In this document: positions 53,655-64,000 of the stretch, piece after piece
Layout of the letters: every line of letters starts with the position of its first letter
Position numbering within the stretch: the first letter of the stretch is position 1
Source: Ichthyophis bannanicus
Lineage: Eukaryota > Chordata > Amphibia > Gymnophiona > Ichthyophiidae
Reading direction: 5' to 3'
DNA length: 64,000 nt
NCBI GenBank assembly: GCA_033557465.1
Contig: CM066037.1
Location: forward strand, 513,724,686-513,788,685
Program-made: the position numbers and the translations under genes
Notes under the pieces: generated by a model
The model's database searches: none
What the model was told of the DNA's origin: nothing
The model's input: the letters and a program-made list of their open reading frames with translations, nothing else

Positions 53655-55417
53655 ATAAGAACATAAGAACATAAGATATGCCATACTGGGTCAGACCAAG
53701 GTCCATCAAGCCCAGTATTCTGTTTCCAACAGTGGCCAATCTAGGTCATACGTACCTAGCAGTTTCCCCAAGGGACACAGGTTCCACAATGCTTGTATTG
53801 GTTCAAGCATTGATATCCTGGGTCCCTTCTTAATAATGGTTTATGGACCTTTCCTCCAGGAACTTGTCCAAACCTTTTTTAAACCCAGCTACACTAACAG
53901 CCTTTACTACATCCTCCGGTAACAAATTCCAGAGTTTGATTACACGTTGAGTGAAAAAATATTTTATTAGTCTTAAATAGTTTACCCTGTAGCTTCATTG
54001 CATGTCCCCTAGTCTTTCTATATTCTGATAAGGTAAACAATCGATCTATGTTTACCCGTTCCACTCCGTTCATTAATTTATAGACTTCTATCATATCTCC
54101 CCTCAGCCGTCTCTTTTCCAGGTTAAAGAGCCCCAACCTTTTTAGCCTTTCTTCATAGGAGTAGCCTTCCATCCCCTTTACCATTTTGGTGGCTCTTCTC
54201 TGAACCTTTTCTAAAATTGCTATATCCTTTTTAAGATATGGCGACCAGAATTGCACACAATATTCAAGGTGCGGTCTCACCATGGAACGATATAGAGGCA
54301 TTATAATATCTTTTGTTTTATTTTCCATTCCTTTCCTTATCATACCTAGCATTCTATTTGCTCTCTTGGCCGCCGCTGCACACTGGGCCGAGGGTTTTAA
54401 CATGGTATCCACAAGGATGCCTAAATCTTTTTCTTGGGTGGTGGTTCCTAATGTGGAACCTTGCATCGTGTAACCATAGTTTGGGTTGTTCTTCCCTAGG
54501 TGCATAACCTTGCACTTCTCCACATTAAATTTCATCTGCCATTTTGATGCCCAGTCTTCCAATTTATCAAGATCCTCTTGCAATTTTCCACAATCCTCCT
54601 GGGTTTTAACAACTTTAAATAGTTTTGTGTCATCAGCAAATTTGATAACCTCACTCGTTATTCCACTTTCCAGGTCATTTATGAATATGTCAAAAAGCAG
54701 CGGACCCAGCACAGATCCCTGGGGTACACCACTATTCACCTTTCTCCATTGGGAAAATTGGCCATTTAGCCCTACCCTCTGCTTTCTATCTTTTAACCAG
54801 TTCCTGATCCACAGTAGTACACTGCCTCCTATCCCATGACTCTTTAGTTTTGCCAAAAGTCTCTGATGAGGGACCTTGTCAAAGGCTTTCTGAAAGTCCA
54901 GATACACAATATCAACCGACTCACCTTTGTCCACCTGTTTATTCACTCCTTCAAAAAACATAACAGATTAGTAAGACAAGATCTTCCTTGTCTAAAGCCA
55001 TGTTGGCTGTCTCCCATTAGGTCATGACTATCTATATGCTGAGTAATTTTATTCTTTATGATGGTTTCTACCATTTTTCCCGGTACTGATGTCAGGCTCA
55101 CCGGTCTGTAGTTTCCCGGATCACCCCTCGAACCCTTTTTAAAAATTGGTGTTACATTGGCGATCCTCCAATCCTCAGGTATTAGAGATGATTTTAATGA
55201 TAGTTCACAGATTACTGATAGCAGGTCTGCAATCTCAAATTTCAGTTCTTTCAACACCCTTGGATGTATACCATCCGGCCCAGGTGATTTGCTACTCTTC
55301 AGTTTATCTAATAGTTGTAGGACATCTTCCCGATGTATCGATATTTCCTTCAATTCTTCCACACCTTTAAATACCACTTCAGTCGTGGGTAACATCCCTA
55401 CATCTTCCTCAGTAAAT
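53655..55417 (-). pseudogene. CR1-type LINE ORF2 (RT), nearly intact copy
   Basis: The minus strand encodes RT in two frames, 55,395-54,943 and 54,961-53,894, separated by a frameshift in a T-run at about 54,950-54,960. Blocks in order: LKSSKSPGPDGIHPRVLKEL, KGSRGDPGNYRPVSLTSVPG, VDIVYLDFQKAFDKVPHQRL, SGVPQGSVLGPLLFDIFIND, EVIKFADDTKLFK (catalytic aspartates), [40 protein letters not shown] and MVKGMEGYSYEERLKRLGLF. The last residues are frameshifted at 53,960. The 3' UTR ends at 53,655 with repeated ATAAGAAC. The endonuclease is lost by 5' truncation at 55,417. Confidence 0.92.
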
Positions 55418-57523
55418 AATATAAATATAAAATAAATATATATATTAAATATATTCAGGGCTCGTTTTTTATATTGCTTTTACGTTGCCTTGTCTGAACA
55501 GATCCTGGGTGATTAGATGAGTAAAACGTATACTATATTGACAAGGAAGACTATTGTATATGTTAATTAATGTGGACATACTTATTAAGGACATTTTCCA
55601 TAGCTTGCAGAGGTGGAAACTTTCTTTCTAAGGTGAAGGTCAATTGTGTCAACAAAGAGACAGAAAATCGTCTTCAACTGAAGAATTTAGGTACATTGGA
55701 AGAACAATTTTTGGGTTCTGCCCTAAACCTTGTGCTAAAAGTACACTAAAATGCCACTGAATATGGTGAGTATTAAATCAGCACATAGATGGTAAAAATG
55801 TACAGTAATATATACATACTGGTAGCATGCACACTAATCCACAACTTTATTGTTTCTATGATGCAATAACATTATAAACTAGACGGCATAAAGATACAAC
55901 AAAAGTAGAATGCATGAACTAAACGGAACATCTGCAGTCTGCTTTTTGCACATGACTCTACCGTCTTGTTGCAAACCTACCTAAATCTAAACCTGGCACA
56001 TGGGACGGGATGTCAGTGGTGAGGGCATTAGTCCTAGAGCAGAAAAGAATTCCAAGAGAGGACAATCCAGACCAAAAACATCTGCCTCAGATGTCTGCCA
56101 AGGAGGAGATGGACTGCTATCAGAAGGTGGTTTTGTCACCTCCAGCACATTCATCTTATCGATGACAAGGACGGAAATCTGCCAAGTCTAAGCCAGAAGC
56201 ACTCTGTCATCTGACCATTCCTGCACAGTGGCAGCTCTTTACAATGCCTACAGTTGTCTTTGAAAAGGACTAACAGGTTTTGTTTTTTTTTAGAAGGGGC
56301 GAGTACCGTTTACACATGTAAATAACCGATTCGCACCTACATATTGGCACATATATATATACTGATTTTAGAAAAGGTGTTACTTGCCCAAGGTGTAGTT
56401 TGGGTAGACCACCAAGGTATAGAAGGGTAATTTTATAACAGGTCACACAGGTACCTATTTTTAGTGCCTTTTATAAATGCACATAAGTGCCTACGTGTCG
56501 TTCTAAAATACTAGCACAAATCCAACGGATATAGCGGCTGGACCGAAGTTGTGGACATTTACATGGAAATCGCAACTCTGCCGGCATTCTGCCCAAACTC
56601 TTCTCCTGAACACACATGCTCTAAAGTCTGATTGTACACGTGCGTACTTACTGGCATGTACGCATGAAATCCTTTATAAGATTAACGCCTTCATATGTAC
56701 TATATTTTATGTTTGCATTTTTTAAAAACTTGCTATGTCTCCCTACACCAAATTAGCTACAGAGCGGTTTACAAAACTAAAATTAAAAACAGAAAAATGA
56801 GGTGAACCCCATTAAAAACAAGAAAGGACAGGGTGGGAAAAGAGGGATGGAGAGGAAACAAATCAAGATAGAATAGCAGAATAAGTATAGAAGAAGCAAA
56901 CAGAATTGCAAGAGCCAACTGCGACTCTCGTCAGCTCAAACAGCCCAGAAAAGCCATTTCAAAGCCATCGATTTTCAGAAGAACTTTGAATCTTTTGTAA
57001 TACACAGATACCCTAGAAACATTTTCCCTATCACCAATTATACCTGTTTGGAGTTATAAATAACCATCGGGTTCTTGTTTCTACATAGATTTGGGAGGAT
57101 AGCTTTATAGAAGGATTGTGTTTACGTCTCTGGCAATTCAGAACCACCTTGAATTGTCAAATGTTAGAGGTTCTGAGGATGGTTTCTTAATAAATTCCCC
57201 ACTCAGAGGCACATTTACAAATTCTGCCATCTACATGTGTCAGTAGCACTACTTACAGGTGCAAAGCCCCATGTGAAGCTGCTCATTTTTGAACTTTCTT
57301 TTTTGTAAAGTAGCTTCTTCCGACGTGTCATGCCAAATACACATATTTATCTATTTATAGTTATTCCTGCTTTTTTGCATTCAAATAAGTGCATGTTAGT
57401 TGGAGAGCAGATGAATTTTGCAATTTTATGTGTAATTTTTAAATTCCCCTTCCCCTGAATACTCCAAATCCTGCTCCAATCAAAACTGTATAACTTTGGC
57501 CATATAGCAAATTATACAGTATG
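55418..57523. other. mostly unassigned sequence
   Basis: An L2-like tail (minus) is visible at 56,700-56,790 (GAGCGGTTTACAAAAC). Elsewhere there are MITE-like phrases such as GGTAATTTTATAACAGG near 56,430 but no defined element. No coding frame is convincing. Confidence 0.4.
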
Positions 57524-58245
57524 GGGTCTATTCTGAGACACAAATAGCGGGGATGGCCCTGCTATTCATCCGCCTTTCCCATCCCAGTCAAGCCTCCCCA
57601 AACAAACAAGGAATTTATATGGGGAGGTTAGACGGGGGGGGGGGGGGGGGGCGGGCCAGGAAAGGGGTGGTGCAGGGGTGGAGTTAGGGCAGGCAGTGAG
57701 TGGTCTGCAGCCCTGGACGTACACAGCCGATTCTGATGTCGGTCCTGTACGTCCAGGGCCAGCAGACTAGACAGGGAACATATTCCACCTCTGAGGTGGA
57801 ATAAGTTAGTTCCCCCAGATGGGGGGGGGGGGGGGAGAGAGGGGGACAGCAGGCCCAGGGCATGTCAAAGGGTGGAGGGAGCGCAGGAGAATCCACGCAG
57901 TCCGACCTGGCCATGGGTGACCAGATCGGGGGTCGGGCTGCGGGGAATGAAGGAAGTGGTCGGCGGCTGGGTATCGTGGCTCCTGAATCTGAGCTGCAGT
58001 GCCATGGCAGCAGGACGCCATGACACCGCGGCTCCATTCAGGAGTCTTGACCGAGTTAGCCAGGCAGAGGCCTGTATGTGCAGGCTGACCGAAATAAGGT
58101 TCTGGCCTGCACGTACAGGCCTAGATGGGATTCTGATCCCACAAGAGCTAGATGTGCCCCACGAAATCAGAATCCTATCTACCTCTGTGCATCTGGGTCC
58201 GACCGGACGCACAGAGGCCAGGACATCCAACCTAGAATAGGCTTC
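57524..58245. repeat. palindromic MITE-like element (CCTCTGAGG family)
   Basis: It begins GGGGTCTATTCTGAGACA and ends CCTAGAATAGGCTTCC. The central palindrome TATTCCACCTCTGAGGTGGA is at 57,780-57,799. It also holds two poly-G runs (about 57,633-57,650 and 57,818-57,834) and ATGGCAGCAGGACGCCATGA, shared in part with the 30.8-kb copy. Confidence 0.7.
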
Positions 58246-58769
58246 CATGGGCAAAAGCGATCCTTCGGCTTAGTGGCATAAATAATTCCTGCCTCCCTGT
58301 CCCCAGAGGACAAGGCAGAGCATGGCATCACCGTACTTACCTTTCATAATGTTGTTGTAGGTCATAAGCGCTCCTCCGGCTTCCTGGGGTGGTATACAGC
58401 TGATTTTAGTGGATAGATATTGGGATGCACCACATCAACACTGCTGAAGGTAAGTACAGTGTTGCTGTATCTACGCGTCACTAGGCCCCTTCTTGAATGC
58501 ATTCCCTCACAGAATTTATCCCACTGTAAGTGGCAGTAATTTTCTTTTAAATCACATATACAGTCAGCACCTGCTGCCAACTACATAAATGGTTTTGCAT
58601 ATTATGCCCATAGTTCTTATCTACATAAATATGCGTTTTTAATTTTGCATTTGCTCACCTGTGTGTTGATCTCACCTCTCTCACCCCTTTCTACACCTCT
58701 CTTCCTCTTTCTTCTACTGCAAATCCTTTAGACCATCTCCTGTTCTAACAGTCCTTCTTCTTTGTTAGT

Positions 58770-60172
58770 TGGTCTTGGCCAAATTAAAAAGTCACAGGAT
58801 AGGAGGCAGTGTACTAATGAGGATCAGGAACTGGTAAAAAGATAGAAGGCAGAGGGTAGGGCTAAATGGGCAACTTTCCCAATGGAGAAAGGTGAATAGT
58901 GGGGTACCGCAGGGATTTGTGCTGGGCCTGCTGTTTTTTAACATATTCATAAATGACCTAGAAATGGGAATCAAATTTGCAGATGACACACAATTATTTA
59001 AAGTTGTTAAAACCCATGAGGATTGTGGAAAATTGCAAGATGGCCTTGATACATTGGAACACTGGACGTCCAAATGACAGATGAAATTTAATGTGGGCAA
59101 GTGCAAAGTTATGCACCTAGGAAAGAACAACTCAAACTATGGTTACACGATGCAAGGAACCACTACCCAGGAAAAATATTTAGGCATCATCGTGGATAAC
59201 GTGTTGAAACCCTCTGCCCAGTGTGCAGAATCGGCTAAGAAGCAAATAGAATGCTAAGAATCATAAGGGAAGGAATGGAGAATAAAACCAAGGATATTAT
59301 AATGCCTCTGTACCATTCCATGGAGTGGAGGAGTAGCCTAGTGGTTAGAGCACTGGCTTGGTAACCAAGCAAACAGGGTTCAATTCCCACTAGCACTCCT
59401 TGTGGCCATGGGCAAGTCACTTAACCCTCCATTGCCTCAGAAGAAAGGCCTGGCAATCTACTTCCAGTGACACTGCCAAGAAAACCCAGGGGCTTCTGGG
59501 TCACTAGGAGTCAGGACTAACTCAAAGGCACACATTGCATTTTGCATCATTCCATGGTTTGACCGCATCTTGAATATTGTGTGCAATTCTGGTTGCCATA
59601 TCTTAAAAAGGATATAGCAGAATTAGAAAATGTACAGAGAAGAGCTACAAAATGGTAAAGGGGATGGAAAGATATCGCTATGAGCAAAGGCGTAAAAGGT
59701 TAGGGCTTTTCAACTTGGAAAAGAGACACCTGAGGGGAGATATGATAGAGGTCTATAAATTAATGAATGGAATGGAACGAATAAATGTAAATCGGTTGTT
59801 TACACCTTCAAAAAGTAGAAAGATTAGGGGACACACAATGAAGGTACAATGTGGCACATTTAAGACTAATCGGAGAAAATAACACCTCACTCAGCATGTA
59901 ATCAAACTTGTCAATTCGTTACTAGAGGACATAGTAAAAACTGTTGGTATAGCTGAGTTCAAAGCATGTTTGGATGAGTTCCTGGAGGAAAACTCCATAA
60001 GCCAGGACTGGGAAAATTCACTGCTTACCCGCCTGCGACAAGCAGCATGGAATGTGTACACCTTTGGGACCCCAACAGGTCTTGAGACCTGGAATGGCCA
60101 CTGTTGGAAACAGGATACTGGGCTTGATGGAACCTTGGTCTGACCAGTATGACATATCTTATATTCTTATGT
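58770..60172 (+). pseudogene. CR1-type LINE ORF2 fragment (family 1), split by a SINE
   Basis: RT blocks SGVPQGFVLGLLFFNIFIND, then IKFADDTQLFK (58,892-59,077), and the C-terminal MERYRYEQRRKRLGLFNLEK (59,652-59,882) follow the order of the copy at 27,115-28,995. Several stops and indels are present. A SINE interrupts it at 59,324-59,547. The 3' UTR ends at about 60,172 with ATCTTATATTCTTATG. Confidence 0.88.
59324..59547 (+). mobile_element. tRNA-derived SINE (family 2), complete
   Basis: A full copy inside a CR1 sequence, flanked by an exact 10-bp target duplication CATTCCATGG (59314-59323 and 59548-59557). The tRNA-like head is AGTAGCCTAGTGGTTAGAGC (A box) and GGGTTCAATTCCC (B box). The body has CAAGTCACTTAACCCTCCAT, and the 3' end is CACATTGCATTTTGCAT. 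The tail is not poly(A). Confidence 0.93.
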
Positions 60173-60744
60173 GCTTGTCACAGTTCTTCAACTGCAGCCA
60201 TTTAAAATACTGAGATTGAGGAAGTTGAAACTGCTCTAATAATCCAGCAAAAGAAGTAATCCTTCCCACAAATGTTTTGGTATGAACACAAATTCCCTGC
60301 CCTTGATATAAGGGCAAATAAATCACTTTCCTATTAATCTTCAAAACAGAATCAGACCGCAATAATAGCTTAGCCCTTACCCACTAACTTTACATTTTAT
60401 ATGTAAACCACGTGATACTAAAGTGTCCGTAATGGTATGATCCTTAGCAAAATTTCTAAGATGAGCAATCCCAGAATAGACAGCAATTTTCTTTCCACCA
60501 AAACCCAAGATGGATATTAAAATGCCTCCTCATTTTGATAAATCCAAATCCACCCTGCCATGAGAATAGCTTTTTGTAGAAACAGAAATCTAGAAAACCA
60601 ACACTATCACTTTCTTTCTAGGCCTTCCATTTACACATAACCGTCTTTAGGAATCTCCCCATCTTTTGGTCTTCGGTGGTTGATATTTTAGCCTCCAGTT
60701 GGTTAATTGAAAATTAAAGCCTCAGGGACATAGAAAAGTTCAGT

Positions 60745-61135
60745 ACTCAGGGAGTCTTTTACTAAAAATTGCCAGCTGTCAGCACGTGTTCTGGGACACA
60801 CACTGACGGCTGGTACGGGTCCCATGACAATTAGTGAAGGCCAATTTCCATGCTGTGAATTGAATGTTAGGGTGGTAAGGGGGTGGGCTAGGGGTGGAGG
60901 CTGGGTGTGGTAAACACTAAATAGTAGCACGGGGATAAAAACCGTGCACTAACTGCAACCCTTGCAATTAGCCACCTCAATAGGTTGAGTTAAGCGCACC
61001 CGTGCTATTGGTAGGCTGCATTAGAGCACGGTGCTCTGTATTAACTTCCAGATACATGCTTTCCAGGCCCCCAACGGTTTACATGGTGGTGTTGCACCTA
61101 CTGCACTACTGTTAAGTGCAATACCAAAGGCGCCC
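60745..61135. repeat. MITE-like repeat (TTTTACTAAA family)
   Basis: GGGAGTCTTTTACTAAA at the left resembles the inverse of TTTAGTAAAAGGGCTCC at 46,677. Inner words such as GGGGTGGAGGCTGGGTGTGG and TAGCACGGG match the 46,390-46,480 part. The right end is not clear. Confidence 0.45.
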
Positions 61136-61844
61136 AGATTTTGAGCCTACTTTCCTACCATAGATACACCAAAATGAGCTCATTCCTTACTTACCATTGC
61201 GCGCACGTTTTTGAGCATTAAAATCTTTCCTGCATCGGAAATAATTTTAGCACAGAAAAATCTGTTTTAAAATCAAAATAATAAGCTGCACTGTCTGCAT
61301 ACTTCTGCCCATAGGTATTTATATTTATATTTAAGATTTTATAATTGCAGCATTTGAACATGTAGATTGGCAGACTTGCAAATTCCATTTTCGAAAGGGG
61401 CAATTTTCATGCGGTGGTGCAGACCACATTTAGTTTGGCAACAGGCTTGGTAGGGGTGGGGGGAGGGAGTGGTTTGGGCAGACCTAACATATTGACATGG
61501 ATTCCACATCTTCCAAGGGGAATCCACATTAATATTAAAAAAAATCTAGATTTTGGCATTTATATTTGTCCCCAAGCCTGTCTGAAGGGATAGGTATAAA
61601 AGCTGAGGTCTGCCACCCCCGTTCCTGGTCCCCCCCCCCCCCCCCGACACTTTCATGGCATCAGCTCCTCTCTGAAATTCCTTTCCATACATCTGATCTC
61701 CCATCAAGACTATTTCCTTTACATTCAACCCTCTATCAAGAACCCACTACCTGATCTCCCCTGTGGCAAGAAGAACCCCCCAAAACTCCCCCATTCTCTA
61801 TCCCCAACTCCATCCCCAGCCTTACCATGGGTCCATGGTATCTA

Positions 61845-62005
61845 GCAAGAGCAGGAGTGATCCTGGGTTCAAAATGACACCTAGGATCTTTAGCAGTAAT
61901 CTCATGGTAGGGTTCAGACGTTATTTGGCAGCCTAGTGGTAATATTGCTAAAGGTCATCATTACTATTTTGAACCTGGGACCATGAAGAACAGGAGCAAC
62001 TAGGG
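61845..62005. repeat. hairpin MITE (CTTCAAAATGGC family), diverged
   Basis: GAGCAGGAGTGATCC, then CTGGGTTCAAAATGAC, faces GTCATC...TTTGAACCTGGG and GAACAGGAGC. The layout is the same as 51,850-52,012. A C-run precedes it at 61,631-61,645, as a C-run does in the other copy. Confidence 0.6.
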
Positions 62006-62466
62006 ATTATTCCTGCTGTCTATACACCAGGGACACCCGATAAGGCCAGTGATAGAAATGGGCAGGTGAGGGTGGGGTCCTTGCAGGGGTTCTGTAAGGG
62101 GGTTTCTTCTTGCCATGGGAGGGGATTTTTGATGGAAGTGGACAGGTATGGGTGGAGGGAATCAAATGGAAATTGGGTTTTAAGGGGGAGCCGATGTCAC
62201 AGGGGCTCAAGCAAGGGTGGAACGTTGTCAGGAGGGTGATCAGTGGGAGGACTGAGGCATGGGCATAGAAAGGTCTGCATTTGGCAGAGACTCTGATAAA
62301 ATACCGAGGTGATTTTCCACCTCCCAGGATCTGGACAATTAAATTCCCTTTCCACATCTGATCTGCCTTCGCTTGTGCATTTAACATGCTGTATTTGAAT
62401 GTCTTCACATTTTTCCAACTGACAACTGATTTATAAACAGATCATGATCCCTAAACAAGGTTGGCA

Positions 62467-62775
62467 ACAAAGAGGAAGATATTCAAAGTGATTAATGTGG
62501 TTAACAGACCTGCAAACTGTGTTAATCACGATCACTGGGATATTTAACAGCACTAACCACACTGAATACCCGCAGGGGTCACCACTGCATTCCCTGATGT
62601 TAACCGTCTTGCACTGGGGCAGAATGGGGCAGAATCTGGGGATAACTGGGCAGCCCCGCTATCTGGCGGACAGGGATATTTAATGGCCCCAGTACTGAAT
62701 ATCCATGCCTTAAGGACAGTGGCGATGGCTAGCCGCTTTACAAGGGCTAGCTGCTGCCACTGAATATTGGGCCCA
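62467..62775. repeat. MITE-like element with GGGCCCAATATTC-type ends
   Basis: The right end CACTGAATATTGGGCCC is clear, and the left end (AGATATTCAAAGTGATTAAT) is decayed. Inner words (GATATTTAACAGCAC, GATATTTAATGGCCC) repeat. It is similar to the elements at 15,843 and 32,926. Confidence 0.5.
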
Positions 62776-63683
62776 AAGATCCTAAACATATTGTATGGTC
62801 TAAGATATTAGAAACACTCTCCTTTTAAAACTTTGAGGTATCCTTATTAGGTGTACAAAATGTTTTCCCTCCCCTGTCAACTTCAATCATCACCCACCTT
62901 CCCACGTCATTAGCTTGCTCCTTCAGACTCCTTAAACAAGATAGCAATACCATTGCCCTTCTTATTTTCTGAGACCAGCACTACCCTAAATCCAGCCCCC
63001 TTTCAATTGCAGACCCTCAGATAATGATGGGCGCATCTCCTGCAGAAAGGAAACATCAACTTTACATTTTGAAACGTGCATCATAACCTTCTTATGTTTC
63101 ATTGTAGGATTCATTCCATTCACGCCATTTAAGTTCTCTCTCACTCCCTATTCTCACAAGCATTAAAGGACCTTGCCAAATCTTCTATTTGTTCTCTTGA
63201 CCAGCCAAGCCTACCAATAAAATATTCAAACCACAGGAAACCATTGTATCTCATTACCCTGGATAACTTATTTTACAAATTCATTCCCTGGAATGCATTA
63301 GAACACCAATGCCGCAACAGTGCGGAAAACTCCATCAAACTCTGGGATCACTGCCCAAGAATACAGACAGCAGAAGAATGTAAGAAAAAAGGAAAGATGA
63401 AACAAAGCTAGTGCTTCACAGATATCATACATTTCAAGGATGTACAGTTTGGAGGAAAGGTTTGTAAACCTCAGGTATAATAATGAGAATTATAAGTTCT
63501 TACAGTAATATTATTGTTTAATGGCAACCACTCTCTCCTTATGCAATAAAAAGGGTATAAATTAAACAGTTCTAGGGCACCTGCTAATCTGATAAGCATC
63601 GGCCAGCTAGATACTCAGTGACACTATCTGAATATCGTGGCTGAATATTTCCTCTGACCTGCTTTGGCGCTATGCAGATAGGG
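62776..63683. other. unassigned sequence
   Basis: I see no gene or repeat family that I can name in this stretch. Confidence 0.4.
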
Positions 63684-64000
63684 CCTGATTCTGCCCCAGA
63701 CGTAGATCCCCTCTGTGCGTCCGGTCTGAACTGGACGCACAAAGGGGATCGCGATTCTGATCCCGTAGGGCACGTCTAGCCCCGCGGGATCAGAATCGTG
63801 AACAGTCCTGCATGTGCAGGCTGGAACAGAGATTCTGTCTGGCCTGCAAGTGCAGGACCGCACCCGGCTACCTCAGTCAGGGCATTTAAATGGAGCCAAG
63901 GGGTTATGGCACAATGTTGCACCATTTAAAAGCTGCGATGCCGGCCGCCAACCAAAACAGTACATTCCCCACAGCCCGACCCCTGATCTGACCTCTGAAG
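63684..64000. repeat. palindromic MITE-like element (CCTCTGAGG family), cut by window end
   Basis: It starts AGGGCCTGATTCTGCCCC and carries CCCGTAGGGCACGTCTAG, followed by CCCGCGGGATCAGAATCG. It also has ATGGAGCCAAGGGG, like the copies at 57.5 and 44.4 kb. The window ends before the centre. Confidence 0.55.

Overview
ORGANISM. This looks like transposon-dense, non-coding DNA from a non-mammalian vertebrate, most likely an amphibian, possibly a caecilian. The grounds are CR1-type and L2-type LINEs, tRNA-derived SINEs with LINE-like tails, a Gmr1-like Ty3/gypsy element, and hAT, PIF/Harbinger and Tc1/mariner non-autonomous elements, with no Alu or mammalian L1 poly(A) copies. I recognise no host-gene exon, rRNA, functional tRNA or CRISPR array. 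Nearly every long reading frame is either transposon protein or a shadow of repeats. The species assignment is inference.

LAYOUT. 0.1-1.8 kb: LINE fragments. 1.94-8.33 kb: a young LTR retrotransposon on the minus strand (LTRs nearly identical, TSD CTAT) with gag (SCAN-like capsid, CCHC knuckle), protease, then integrase. Integrase directly follows protease, as in the Gmr1 group, and the RT/RNase H that should follow is missing. Both LTRs carry an open frame of 341 codons in U3. 8.79-15.26 kb and 20.58-24.65 kb: two inverted copies of a roughly 4-kb non-autonomous element with PIF/Harbinger-like ends (TWA target duplication). The first is interrupted by a 2.4-kb non-autonomous hAT element (8-bp TSD); the second lacks the hAT, shows the empty site, and carries a SINE instead. 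18.19-19.35 kb: a second hAT copy with its own 8-bp TSD. 26.5-29 kb: L2 and CR1 fragments. 29.7-34.7 kb: palindromic MITE-like elements. 36.85-37.07 kb: a mariner-type MITE. 37.1-38.94 kb: a 5'-truncated L1/Tx1-like LINE with an open ORF2 C-terminus and a 14-bp TSD. 39.05-40.74 kb: a decayed gene of a dispersed, uncharacterised protein family. 40.9-49.7 kb: MITEs, CR1, SINEs and a large palindrome. 49.8-51.6 kb: an L2-type RT with one stop. 53.65-55.42 kb: a CR1 RT with one visible frameshift. 57.5-58.2 kb: a MITE. 58.8-60.2 kb: a CR1 copy split by a SINE. 60.7-64 kb: further MITE-like repeats and unassigned sequence.

HOW IT FITS TOGETHER. There is no host pathway here. The window is a record of nested insertions, and several events can be ordered from target-site duplications. 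Most non-autonomous elements would have depended on enzymes encoded elsewhere. The best candidates for something little described are the ORF inside the LTRs of the RT-less Gmr1-like element, the decayed gene at 39-40.7 kb, and the hAT family in which two copies carry different long palindromes next to the same minisatellite.
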